Shown in pieces: positions 54,121 to 63,634 of a stretch of 64,000 nt of DNA. Origin of the DNA: Schlegelella_A sp963778525 (GTDB lineage: Bacteria; Pseudomonadota; Gammaproteobacteria; Burkholderiales; Burkholderiaceae_C); contig CAVZUJ010000001.1 in the NCBI GenBank assembly GCA_963778525.1, positions 62,001-126,000 on the forward strand, given 5' to 3'. The notes beneath the pieces were generated by a model. The model searched no databases. It was given only the letters and a program-made list of their open reading frames with translations, and was not told the DNA's origin. The first letter of the stretch is position 1. Each line of letters starts with the position of its first letter. The position numbers were made by a program, and so were the translations under genes.

Positions 54121-55251
54121 TAGGGCGGAGTGAGCAGACCGATCATCAGGTTGACGGTGACTACCAGCCCGAAGTGCACCATGTCGATTCCCAGGGACTT
54201 TGCGGCAGGCAGCAGGATCGGCACGATCACCAGCAGGATGGTGCCGCCCTCGAGCAGGCAACCCAGCACCAGCAGCAGCGCATTGACCATCAGCAGGAAC
54301 ATGTAGGGCGTGAGATGAAACCCCTGCATGAACAGGCTCACCGTCTTGGGGATGTCCTCCTTGGTGACCACGTAGTTGAAGACCAGCGCACCGGCGATCA
54401 GCATGCCCACCGAGGCCATCGATCGGCCGCTTGCCGCCAGCGCCCGGTAGCCGCCGCGCCAGGTGACCGAGCGGTACAGCACGACGGACACCACGAGGGC
54501 GTACAGCGCCGCCACCGCTGCCGCCTCGGTCGGCGTCATCACGCCCCCGTAGATGCCGCCCAGCAGAACCAGCGGCATCATCAGCGCCGGCAGCGCGCGA
54601 AGGGTGAGCGCGGGCAACTTGCGCACCGGCACGGCTGCCTCGACCGGGAAGTTGCGGCGCCTGGCGATCACGGCATTCATCACCATCAGCACGGCGCCCA
54701 TCACCGAGACCCGGCACCACGCCACCCAGGAAGAGATAGCCGATGGATGTATCGGAAATGAGCGCGTACAGCACGAGCGGAATCGATGGCGGAATGATCG
54801 GCCCGATGGTGGCCGACGCCGCAGTGATCGCAGCGGCATAGGCCGGCGTGTACCGGCCGTCCTTGGTCATCATCTTGATGATCAGCCGGCCCAGGCCCAC
54901 CGCATCCGCGATGGCCGACCCCGACATGCCGGAAAAGATGATGGCCGAGACCACGTTGACGTGACCGAGCCCGCCGCGAAAGCGCCCGACCAGGGCATTG
55001 CAGAAGCCGAGCAGGCGGTCGCTCAGCGAGCCCATGTTCATGATCTCGGCGGCCAGGATGAACAGCGGGATCGCCAGCAGCGTGTAGCTGTTGTTCAGGC
55101 CCTGCAGCAGCTGTTCTGCGGCAATGCCGAGGTCCTGGCCGGACACCATCAGGTAGAGGATCGAGGCGCCCAACATCGACAGGCCTATCGGCAGGCCGAG
55201 CAGGCTGAGGACGACGATGACGATGACGGCCAGGGAAAACGGCGAGGGCAC
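54121..55251 (-). pseudogene. TRAP transporter large permease DctM, frameshifted and 3'-truncated
   Basis: Large membrane subunit of a tripartite TRAP importer. Typical blocks are PLFILAAEIMNMGSLSDRL, SAIIFSGMSGSAIADAVGLG, IGPIIPPSIPLVLYAL and VMTPTEAAAVAALYALVV. An extra base near 54703 shifts the frame after VVPGLG. The homology then runs to GLLTPPY at about 54121 and stops; the usual last 40-60 residues are absent, and the frame simply continues into the clpS coding region. The start is GTG 55249-55251, three bases after the dctQ stop. The loss of the end suggests a deletion or recombination point, so the transporter may be inactive. Confidence 0.8.
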
Positions 55252-55253
55252 GT

Positions 55254-55772
55254 TCAGAGGTCCTCTACCACGTGGGGGGTGGGATGGTCATCGACCAGGC
55301 GGCCGAGTATTGCCTCGACCACGATGCGGGCATGGCGCGCGATCACCGCCAGCACGAAGGCGATGTAGATCGAAAACATCCAGTCCAGCCGGATGCCGAG
55401 CGATGCGGACTTCTCGACCCTCATGAAGCTGACATAGCTCCATGCGGCCGGCAGCGAGATCGCGAGGATCACCACGATCGCCGTGCTCGCCACGACCGTG
55501 AAGGCCCGCTTCACCTTGCGCGGCATCAGGCCGTAGACCATGTCGAAGCGAACGTCTTCGCTGTTGCGCGTGACGAAACCCGCGCCCCACAGGATGCCCC
55601 AGAGCCAGCCGATGAGGCAGACTTCCTCCGTCCAGGCGAGCGGCAGATTGATCACATAGCGAAAGACCACCTGCAGGATGAAGGCGACGAACATCGCCGC
55701 CATCATCAGCGTGAGGGCATTTTCTGCGCGAGCGCGCAACCAGGCGTGCGCGCGCTGCCACCGAGACGTCAT
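55254..55772 (-). CDS. TRAP transporter small permease DctQ
   Basis: A 172-residue membrane protein with four hydrophobic helices, matching DctQ: LQVVFRYVINLPLAWTEEVCLIGWLWG contains the RY-x-x-x-x-x-x-W-TEE motif. The dctM gene follows with three bases between. It would link the binding protein to DctM for Na+-driven uptake, probably of an organic acid. The frame is intact. Confidence 0.88.
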   Translation of the reverse strand: MTSRWQRAHAWLRARAENALTLMMAAMFVAFILQVVFRYVINLPLAWTEEVCLIGWLWGILWGAGFVTRNSEDVRFDMVYGLMPRKVKRAFTVVASTAIVVILAISLPAAWSYVSFMRVEKSASLGIRLDWMFSIYIAFVLAVIARHARIVVEAILGRLVDDHPTPHVVEDL

Positions 55773-55789
55773 CGGCCCGCTTGGCCGGG

Positions 55790-56782
55790 TCAGAGTGCGT
55801 TGATCTTGTCGACCATTCCCGGCACCCAGTCGGCCGCGAACTTGGACTTCGCGTACATCTCCAGCACGTGTTTGCGGAACGCCTCGACGTCGGGCTTGTA
55901 GATGTCCAGCCCTTGCCCCTTGAAGTAGTCCAGCAGCTCGGATTCATCCTTGAGCGCCTGGTGAGTGATGCCGTCCGAGAACTTGTCGGCCGCAGTCTGC
56001 ATCCTCTGCTGCTGGTCGGGGCTGAGCGAGCTCCATTTCCTGGTCGTGATGGCGAACTGGTTGTTGGCGATCAGATGGCCGGTGAGGATGATCTGCGAGG
56101 TCACCTCGTAGAACTTCATCACCTTGTCGGCGCCCAGCGGGTTCTCCTGGGCATCGATGGCACTTGTCTGCAGCGCCGTGTAGACCTCGGTGAAAGGCAC
56201 CGGTGTCGGGTTGGCGCCCAGTGCCGTGCCGACGAACTGCCAGCCTTCGCCCGGTGGCATGCGCAGCTTGATGCCGGCCATGTCAGCGGGCGTCATGATC
56301 TTCTTCTTGGGCTTGAGGTTGAGGTGCCGCGTGCCGATGTAGGGACAGGCGAGCACCTTGATCCCCATCTGGTCTTCCATCATCTTGAAGAGCTGCTTGC
56401 CGACGTCGCTGGAATACACCCTCTTCATATGGGCGGCGTCGCGGAACATGTACGGTGTGGTGGTGATGCTCCAGGCCGGCACCTGCTTCTGGATGTCGAA
56501 CGCCGCCAGGTTGGCCATGTCCAGGTTGCCGCGCTGCATGGCCACCGCCTCGGTGCCCTGCTTGTAGAGGGTGGCACCGAAATACGGCTTGAAATCGAAA
56601 TCCGGCCCGAGGTTGCCGCCGAAGACGTCGCGCAGGATCTGCGCGCGCGGGTCCAGTTCGGTCACCGTATCGGAATAGACGAGCGACACCTTGCCTTGTG
56701 CGCTGGCAACGCCAGGCAGCGAGATGGTGCCCAGGGCGGCGGCACCGGCGATGAAGTCGCGGCGACGAATGTCGGATGTCAT
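55790..56782 (-). CDS. TRAP transporter periplasmic binding protein DctP
   Basis: A 330-residue solute receptor with a twin-arginine-like signal (RRRDFIAGAAALGTISLPGVASAQ). DctP-family blocks include AVAMQRGNLDMANLAAF, IKLRMPPGEGWQFVGTALGANPTP with the conserved substrate Arg, and VPFTEVYTALQTSAIDAQENPL. It heads the dctP-dctQ-dctM operon. The ligand is probably a carboxylate. Export by Tat is suggested by RRRDF but not proven. Confidence 0.9.
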   Translation of the reverse strand: MTSDIRRRDFIAGAAALGTISLPGVASAQGKVSLVYSDTVTELDPRAQILRDVFGGNLGPDFDFKPYFGATLYKQGTEAVAMQRGNLDMANLAAFDIQKQVPAWSITTTPYMFRDAAHMKRVYSSDVGKQLFKMMEDQMGIKVLACPYIGTRHLNLKPKKKIMTPADMAGIKLRMPPGEGWQFVGTALGANPTPVPFTEVYTALQTSAIDAQENPLGADKVMKFYEVTSQIILTGHLIANNQFAITTRKWSSLSPDQQQRMQTAADKFSDGITHQALKDESELLDYFKGQGLDIYKPDVEAFRKHVLEMYAKSKFAADWVPGMVDKINAL

Positions 56783-56974
56783 GTCTGATGTCTCCTTGGG
56801 GCCGTACTGCCATCGCCCACCGAACGTCGATGCGGCTTCAATGTACTAAAAGGTTAGTACGAAGCGAACGAGCGCCCATGCGTGTTTACCCAAGCGCTCG
56901 GGCAGGACAAAGCCGCGGAGGCCGACGCGCGACGTTGGGACGAGCCAGACCGCGCGGGTCGTCCCGGAACCGCC

Positions 56975-57040
56975 CTACATGTGCTCGATCATGACCTGCC
57001 CGAAGCCCGAGCAGGAGACCTCGGTCGCACCGTCCATCAA
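56975..57040 (-). pseudogene. Duplicated tail of an isocitrate dehydrogenase gene
   Basis: On the minus strand, LMDGATEVSCSGFGQVMIEHM plus TAG repeats the last 21 residues and stop of icd (LMDGATQVSCSGFGQVMIENM), 56 bases beyond the icd terminator. The DNA differs at several third positions, so it is not a recent copy. No further icd sequence precedes it. It is a remnant of a second, tandem icd gene reduced to its end. Confidence 0.85.
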
Positions 57041-57052
57041 CGGGGCGCCAAG

Positions 57053-57079
57053 AAAAAAGCCCGCCATTCGGCGGGCTTT
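57053..57079 (-). terminator. Intrinsic terminator after icd
   Basis: AAAGCCCGCC (57056-57065) pairs perfectly with GGCGGGCTTT (57070-57079) around ATTC. The minus strand continues into a T-run (57053-57058). It lies 18 bases beyond the icd stop. Confidence 0.88.
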
Positions 57080-57096
57080 CGAAGGCGCCAACCCGC

Positions 57097-58350
<1,254 letters not shown>

Positions 58351-58417
58351 GAGAATGAGGCTCCGCCGGCGCTGCCGTGGTGAATGCAGCCTCAAATTCT
58401 AATTCGGATGGGCGACG

Positions 58418-58870
58418 ATGACCAAGACACTCCGCACTCTGCTGGCCATGCTCGCCGGCGCGAGCCTCGCTTTCGCCAGCGCAGCCCAGACCGGCCCTCA
58501 GTCGCTGCCGAAGACGCGCCTGAATGCCGGCATCTACAACATCGATGCCGAGCTTGCCCGCACCGCCGACGAGCGCGAGATCGGACTCATGTTTCGCAGC
58601 ACGATGGGCACCAGCGAAGGCATGCTCTTCGTCTTCGAGGAGCGCGCTCAGCAGTGCTTCTGGATGAAGAACACCCTGATCCCGCTCGACGTTGCTTTCA
58701 TCGCTGACGACGGCGCCATCGTCAACATCGATCAGATGAAGGCGCAGACGCTCGACAGCCACTGCTCGGCCAAGCCGGTGCGTTACGTCCTGGAGATGAA
58801 CGACGGCTGGTTCGCCAAGCGAGGCATCAAGGCCGGGCAGAAGCTGAAAGGTCTGCCCGCCGCTCGGTAG
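58418..58870 (+). CDS. Exported DUF192-family protein
   Basis: A 150-residue protein with a signal peptide (LLAMLAGASLAFASAAQ, cleaved near residue 23). The DUF192 core has ADEREIGLMFRSTMGTSEGMLFVFEE, CFWMKNTLIPLDVAFIA and VRYVLEMNDGWFAKRGIKAGQ. Fold related to thermostable ProC-like proteins; function is not established. ATG 58418. Divergent from icd with 67 bases between. Confidence 0.9.
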   Translation: MTKTLRTLLAMLAGASLAFASAAQTGPQSLPKTRLNAGIYNIDAELARTADEREIGLMFRSTMGTSEGMLFVFEERAQQCFWMKNTLIPLDVAFIADDGAIVNIDQMKAQTLDSHCSAKPVRYVLEMNDGWFAKRGIKAGQKLKGLPAAR

Positions 58871-58902
58871 AGCTCCGCCGGGCGCGGGCGGAGCGCTTCG
58901 GG

Positions 58903-59484
58903 TCAGCCGAAGTTCTTCGCCGCGAAGTCCCAGTTCACGAGGGAACTCAGGAACGCCTCGGCAAACTTGGGGCGCGCATTGCGATAGTCGATGTAGTAGG
59001 CGTGCTCCCAGACATCGATCGTCAGCAACGGCTTGTCGGCGGTGGTGATTGGGGTTCCGGCGGCGCCCATGTTGACGATGTCGACGCTGCCATCGCTCTT
59101 CTTCACGAGCCAGGTCCAGCCCGATCCGAAGTTGCCGACGGCGCTCTTCGCGAACGCTTCCTTGAAGGCCGCATAGCTGCCCCATTTCGACTTGATCGCA
59201 GCCGCCAGCGCGCCGCCGGCCTCGCCGCCGCCGGCGGGCTTCATGCAATTCCAGAAAAAGGTGTGATTCCAGATCTGCGCGGCGTTGTTGTAGATGCCGC
59301 CGGTAGCCTTCTTGACGACGTCCTCGAGCGCCATCGCCTCGAACTCGGTTCCTTTTTGCAGGTTGTTCAGATTGTCGACATAAGCCTTGTGGTGCTTGCC
59401 GTAGTGATATTCCAGGGTTTCCTTGCTCAGGCTGGGCGCCAGCGCGTCCATCTCGTACGGGAGCGGGGGCAGAGTGCGTTCCAT
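58903..59484 (-). CDS. sodB: Superoxide dismutase [Fe]
   Basis: Housekeeping cytoplasmic SOD, 193 residues. Metal ligands are His in EYHYGKHHKAYV, His in NHTFFWNCM, and Asp and His in TIDVWEHAYYIDY. The GNFGSGWTWLV and NAAQIWNHTFFW blocks are FeSOD-like. ATG 59482-59484 has GAGGAAAG upstream. It is clearly different from the SOD-rhodanese proteins at 34-40 kb, which lack the WEHAYY form. Confidence 0.96.
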   Translation of the reverse strand: MERTLPPLPYEMDALAPSLSKETLEYHYGKHHKAYVDNLNNLQKGTEFEAMALEDVVKKATGGIYNNAAQIWNHTFFWNCMKPAGGGEAGGALAAAIKSKWGSYAAFKEAFAKSAVGNFGSGWTWLVKKSDGSVDIVNMGAAGTPITTADKPLLTIDVWEHAYYIDYRNARPKFAEAFLSSLVNWDFAAKNFG

Positions 59485-59581
59485 GACTTTCCTCTCGGCA
59501 GACGGTTGATTCGCCTCGAACGATTGTAGGCAGCTTGCACGAGAGCATTCAGCGTGCCGGGCTGCGCCGAAAGCGGGCAAC

Positions 59582-60883
59582 CTAGGCGACGGGTTCCGAA
59601 GGGACGATCGCCTCGACCTCGACGCTGGCCTGCCCGTCCTGCAACGTGACGACGAGGCGATCCTCTGCAGCGAGTGCTGCCACGCTGGTCACGGCGTGGC
59701 CCTGCTCGTTCGCGATCAAGGCATAGCCGCGTGCGAGAACGCGCCGCGGGTCGAGGGCGTCGAGCCGAATCGCCGCGGCTTCGGCGCGGCTCGCGGCCCG
59801 TCGGAGCGCGAACGCAAATGCATTCCGGCTGCCTGCGCCGATCGCCCGGGCGCGCGCGCGACGCTGCTCCAGATCGCGTCGCGTCGCGCTGCGCAGCCGC
59901 TGGGCCAGCAGATCGAGCTGGTGGCCGCGCCGGCGCACGGCTTCGCCCGGCCGGGCCAAACGCTGAGTCAGACGATCGAGTCGCTGCGTTTCGCGCTCGA
60001 GCACGGCGACCAGGCGACGCCCGATATCACGTTCATGGAGCGCGAGCGTCTCGCGGGCTTGCGCCGTCGCAGGCGCGGCGAGCTCGGCCGCGGCCGTGGG
60101 TGTCGGCGCGCGCACGTCGGCGGCCAGATCGGCCAGCGTCAGATCGGTCTCGTGGCCGACGCCGCTCAGCACCGGCATCGGCAGCGAGCGCAGGGCTCGC
60201 GTCACCGATTCATCGTTGAAGGCCCAGAGATCTTCCAGCGAGCCGCCACCGCGACACACGATCAGCGCGTCGACCTCGTTGCGCGCGCCCGCGAGCGCGA
60301 TGGCAGCGCAAAGCGCCGCCGGTGCCTCCGGGCCCTGGACCAGGCTGGGATAGAGCACGACGCGCACATGCGGTGAGCGTCGAGCCAGCGTGGTGGCGAC
60401 ATCGTGCAACGCGGCGCCCGCCGGCGAGGTCACGACGCCGACGCTGGCGGGGTACGGCACAAGCGGCCGCTTGACCGCCGCGTCGAACAGGCCTTCCGCC
60501 TCGAGCTTCGCTTTCAGATGCAGGAAACGTTCATAGAGAGCGCCCGCCCCGCTCTTCTGCATCGATTCGACGATCAGTTGCAGCTCGCCGCGCGGCTCGT
60601 AGACGGCCAGCCGGCCACGCAGCTCGACGGCGTCGCCTTCCCGGGGCTGGAAATCGACCCACTGCGCAGCGCGCCGGAACATCGCGCAGCGAAGCGAGGC
60701 GCCGCCGTCGGTGTCCTTCAGATTGAAGTAGCAATGGCCGCTCGCGGCACGCGAGAAACCCGAGACCTCGCCGCGGACCGTGCAGGCCGCAAAGCCGGAC
60801 TGAACCATTTCGGCGACCGCTGCGATCAGGTCGCCGACCCTCCAGACCACGCTTCGTGGCAAGGCCTCGCGCAGCTCAGTCAT
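59582..60883 (-). CDS. xseA: Exodeoxyribonuclease VII large subunit
   Basis: Catalytic subunit of ExoVII, which degrades single-stranded DNA. The 433-residue protein has an N-terminal OB-fold (VRGEVSGFSRAASGHCYFNLKD), the nuclease core with VGVVTSPAGAALHDV, IVCRGGGSLEDLWAFNDE and PVLSGVGHETDLTLADLAAD, a long coiled-coil, and the C-terminal RVLARGYALI. ATG 60881-60883 matches the family start. Confidence 0.96.
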   Translation of the reverse strand: MTELREALPRSVVWRVGDLIAAVAEMVQSGFAACTVRGEVSGFSRAASGHCYFNLKDTDGGASLRCAMFRRAAQWVDFQPREGDAVELRGRLAVYEPRGELQLIVESMQKSGAGALYERFLHLKAKLEAEGLFDAAVKRPLVPYPASVGVVTSPAGAALHDVATTLARRSPHVRVVLYPSLVQGPEAPAALCAAIALAGARNEVDALIVCRGGGSLEDLWAFNDESVTRALRSLPMPVLSGVGHETDLTLADLAADVRAPTPTAAAELAAPATAQARETLALHERDIGRRLVAVLERETQRLDRLTQRLARPGEAVRRRGHQLDLLAQRLRSATRRDLEQRRARARAIGAGSRNAFAFALRRAASRAEAAAIRLDALDPRRVLARGYALIANEQGHAVTSVAALAAEDRLVVTLQDGQASVEVEAIVPSEPVA

Positions 60884-61252
60884 CGGCAAACGCAGGCCCG
60901 GTGCGGCTCGACAACTCCACAGCCGCGCCAGCACAGGCCCCGGACGGGCAGATGCCCTTGCGCGCCGCGCACCATTGAAGCAAGTTGTTGATCTGGAACA
61001 CTATTTTGTTGCTCAATTCTTCAGCAATCTGATCCGCGTCGCGCCACTGCTGATGCAACGGCGCGGCGCAGCCGGGTTGTCCACAAAGTTGTCCACGGCC
61101 GCGGTGGATGAAGGCTGTGGACCAAACAGGGGACTCGCCGCATACGCCACGAAGTCGCTGCCCCGCCCCGCAAGCCGCCGCTGCACCGCACGCCATAATC
61201 CGCGCGCGGCGGGTACGCGGGTGGTCGCCCGAGCCGGCGCGAAAGGGTCATA
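60884..61252. other. Intergenic region between divergent xseA and exbB, with DnaA-box-like repeats
   Basis: No gene is supported in these 369 bases. Two tandem nonamers TTGTCCACA (61077-61085) and TTGTCCACG (61089-61097), 12 bases apart, each differ by one or two bases from the DnaA box, and a related inverted TGTGGACCAA lies near 61116. An AT-rich part near 61000-61020 could hold promoters for one or both genes. Confidence 0.4.
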
Positions 61253-61882
61253 TTGTTTTCGATAATACAAGCGGCGGGCTGGCCAATCTGGCCGCTGCTC
61301 ATCTGTTCCATCGCGGCGCTTGCCGTGATCTTCGAGCGTTTCACCAGCCTGCGAACGCTGCGCGTCGCACCACCGCGATTGCTCGATGAAGTGATCTCCG
61401 TGACGCGAGCCCACCTGCCGGCCCCTGACGTCGTCAACAAGCTCGCCGACAACTCGGTCCTCGGAACGGTGCTCGCTGCCGGCCTGCGGGCCGTCATCGC
61501 CGAGCCGCGCATCACCGAGGGTGCGCTTCGCAACACCTTCGAGACGGCAGGACGAGCGGCGGTGCATCGGCTCGAGCGGTATCTGAACACGCTCGGCACG
61601 ATCGCTTCGGCGGCACCCTTGCTCGGGCTCATGGGCACCGTGATCGGCATGATCGAGATCTTCGGCTCGCAGGCGCCCGGCGGTGGCAACCCGACGCTGC
61701 TCGCGCACGGCATTTCGGTGGCGCTCTACAACACCGCCTTCGGCCTCATGATCGCGATCCCCTCGTTGATGTTCTACCGCTACTTCCGAGGCCTGGTCGA
61801 CGCCTATTCGCTCACCATGGAGCAAGCCGCCGACCGGATGGTGCCGCACCTGATGCGCTTCGCCATGCCGCGCGCCGGCTAG
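61253..61882 (+). CDS. exbB: ExbB/TolQ-family biopolymer transport protein
   Basis: Proton-channel subunit that energises TonB (or Tol) systems. The 209-residue protein has three membrane helices: FSIIQAAGWPIWPLLICSIAAL, LGTIASAAPLLGLMGTVIGMI (the signature) and ISVALYNTAFGLMIAIPSLMFY. TTG 61253 gives the exact family N-terminus; GAAAGGG precedes it. exbD follows after 22 bases. No tonB gene is nearby. Confidence 0.92.
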   Translation: MFSIIQAAGWPIWPLLICSIAALAVIFERFTSLRTLRVAPPRLLDEVISVTRAHLPAPDVVNKLADNSVLGTVLAAGLRAVIAEPRITEGALRNTFETAGRAAVHRLERYLNTLGTIASAAPLLGLMGTVIGMIEIFGSQAPGGGNPTLLAHGISVALYNTAFGLMIAIPSLMFYRYFRGLVDAYSLTMEQAADRMVPHLMRFAMPRAG

Positions 61883-61904
61883 CAAGCTCGCCACCGATCG
61901 CGCC

Positions 61905-62330
61905 ATGAATTTCCGCAGGCCGAAGCCCGAGGAGCCGGAGATCAACCTGATCCCGTTCATCGACGTCCTGCTCGTCATCCTCATCTTCCTGATGCTCTCG
62001 ACCACGTACTCGAAATTCACCGAGCTGCAGATTTCGCTGCCGGTCGCAGACGCGGACCAGGCCCGCGACCGGCCTCACGAAATCATCGTCGCGGTGTCGG
62101 CCGACGGCCGCTTCACCGTGAATCGAAAGCCGGTCGACGGTCGCAGCGTCGAGGCGCTCACTGCCGAATTGACGGCAGCCGCCGGCGGCTCGGGCGACAT
62201 GATCCTGATCATCTCGGCCGACGCCACGGCAGCGCACCAGAGCGTCATCAACGTCATGGACGCCGCCCGCCGAGCCGGGCTCGCGAAGCTGACGTTCGCG
62301 ACCCAGTCGTCCGCAGGCGCGGCGCGCTGA
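61905..62330 (+). CDS. exbD: ExbD/TolR-family biopolymer transport protein
   Basis: Partner of ExbB, 141 residues. A single N-terminal helix holds the essential Asp in EINLIPFIDVLLVILIFLM; the periplasmic domain follows (VSADGRFTVNRKPVDG, ILIISADATAAHQSVINVMDAARRAG). ATG 61905. lpxK starts 31 bases downstream, so envelope energisation and lipid A genes are co-transcribed, as in many Burkholderiales. Confidence 0.94.
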   Translation: MNFRRPKPEEPEINLIPFIDVLLVILIFLMLSTTYSKFTELQISLPVADADQARDRPHEIIVAVSADGRFTVNRKPVDGRSVEALTAELTAAAGGSGDMILIISADATAAHQSVINVMDAARRAGLAKLTFATQSSAGAAR

Positions 62331-62361
62331 GCACGCACCGGTCCATGCGCCTGCGGTCGTC

Positions 62362-63444
62362 ATGAACGACCTGAACGAGCGCTGGACCCCTCGCCTGCAG
62401 CGCGTCTGGCAGGCGCGCGGTCCGGCAAGCGTTGCACTCCTGCCCCTGGCCTGGCTCTTCGAAGGCATCGGCCTTGCGCGGCGCTGGCTCTATCGGCGCG
62501 GAGTTCTGCCAGCCCACGCGCTGCCGGTGCCGGTCATCGTCGTCGGCAACCTGATCGTCGGCGGCGCCGGCAAAACCCCGGCCGTGATCGCCATCGTCGC
62601 CTTGTTGCGCCAGCACGGCTGGACGCCCGGGATCATTTCGCGCGGCTACGGACGCGAGCGCGAGGACGAAATCATCGAGGTCGACGCGGGCACCGAAGCA
62701 CGCCTGGCCGGCGACGAGCCGCTCCTGCTCGCGCGACGCACTCGTGCGCCGGTCGTCGTCGGCAGCGACCGCGTGGCGGCCGGCCATGCGCTGCTGCAAC
62801 GGCACGCCGAGGTGGACGTCATCGTCAGCGACGACGGCTTGCAGCATCTCGCGCTCGGCCGCAGCCTCGAGGTGCTGCTCTTCGACGAGCGCGGCATCGG
62901 CAACGGCCGCGTTCTGCCGGCCGGCCCGTTGCGCGAGCCCTTGTCGTCAACGCCGGCCGTCGAGGCTCCGGGGGCGGCGCGCATCATCCTGTACAACGCC
63001 TCGGCACCGACGACGCCCTTGCCGGGCTTTGTCAGCCACCGAAGACTCGCCGGAGTTGCTGCGCTCGCCGAGTGGTGGCGCGGCGAGGCCGCGTCGGCGA
63101 CGACGCTCGACGCGCTGGGCTCGCGCCCCGTCGTGGCCGCCGCGGGCCTGGCCCGACCGGAACGATTCTTCGCCCTGCTGCGCGAGGCCGGCCTGACGAT
63201 CAGCGAGCTTCCTCTTCCCGATCATTTCGATTTCGCTTCGCTGCCGTGGCCGGCCGGAACGGGCGACGTCGTGGTCACAGAGAAGGACGCGGTCAAGCTC
63301 GCCGTCGACCGCCGCATCAGCGCGCGCGTCTGGGTGGCAGCGCTAGACTTCGAGCCCGAGCCCGCGTTTGCAGACGCTTTGATGGCCCGATTGCCCCGGC
63401 CTGCGCCCTCCTCTGACGATCCGCATGGAAACACGCCTCCTTGA
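62362..63444 (+). CDS. lpxK: Tetraacyldisaccharide 4'-kinase
   Basis: Phosphorylates the 4' position of the lipid A disaccharide. The 360-residue protein has a short membrane-associated N-terminus (LLPLAWLFEGIGLARRWLY), the P-loop VGNLIVGGAGKTPAV, ISRGYGR, VSDDGLQHLALGRSLEVLLFD and the C-terminal VVVTEKDAVKL. ATG 62362. Overlaps the next gene by 20 bases. Confidence 0.95.
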   Translation: MNDLNERWTPRLQRVWQARGPASVALLPLAWLFEGIGLARRWLYRRGVLPAHALPVPVIVVGNLIVGGAGKTPAVIAIVALLRQHGWTPGIISRGYGREREDEIIEVDAGTEARLAGDEPLLLARRTRAPVVVGSDRVAAGHALLQRHAEVDVIVSDDGLQHLALGRSLEVLLFDERGIGNGRVLPAGPLREPLSSTPAVEAPGAARIILYNASAPTTPLPGFVSHRRLAGVAALAEWWRGEAASATTLDALGSRPVVAAAGLARPERFFALLREAGLTISELPLPDHFDFASLPWPAGTGDVVVTEKDAVKLAVDRRISARVWVAALDFEPEPAFADALMARLPRPAPSSDDPHGNTPP

Positions 63445-63625
63445 ACTTCTTGTCTGTCCGATCTGCAAGGGTCCGCTGCAGCATTGGCGTCCACCGCAGC
63501 ATGAGCGCCAGGAACTCGTCTGCCCCGCCGATGGCCTGGCGTTCGCGGTCCGCGACGGCATTCCGGTGATGCTCGAAAGCGAGGCGCGTGCACTCGACGC
63601 ATCACGTGCCGCCCCGTCGCCGTAG
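63425..63625 (+). CDS. Trm112-family protein (YcaR)
   Basis: A 66-residue zinc-ribbon-like protein: LLELLVCPICKGPL has the CxxC, ELVCPADGLAFAVRDGIPVML the third Cys, matching the Trm112/UPF0434 family. It overlaps the end of lpxK and precedes kdsB by 9 bases, its usual position in proteobacteria. Function in bacteria is not settled. Confidence 0.93.
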   Translation: METRLLELLVCPICKGPLQHWRPPQHERQELVCPADGLAFAVRDGIPVMLESEARALDASRAAPSP

Positions 63626-63634
63626 GGCCGCGGC

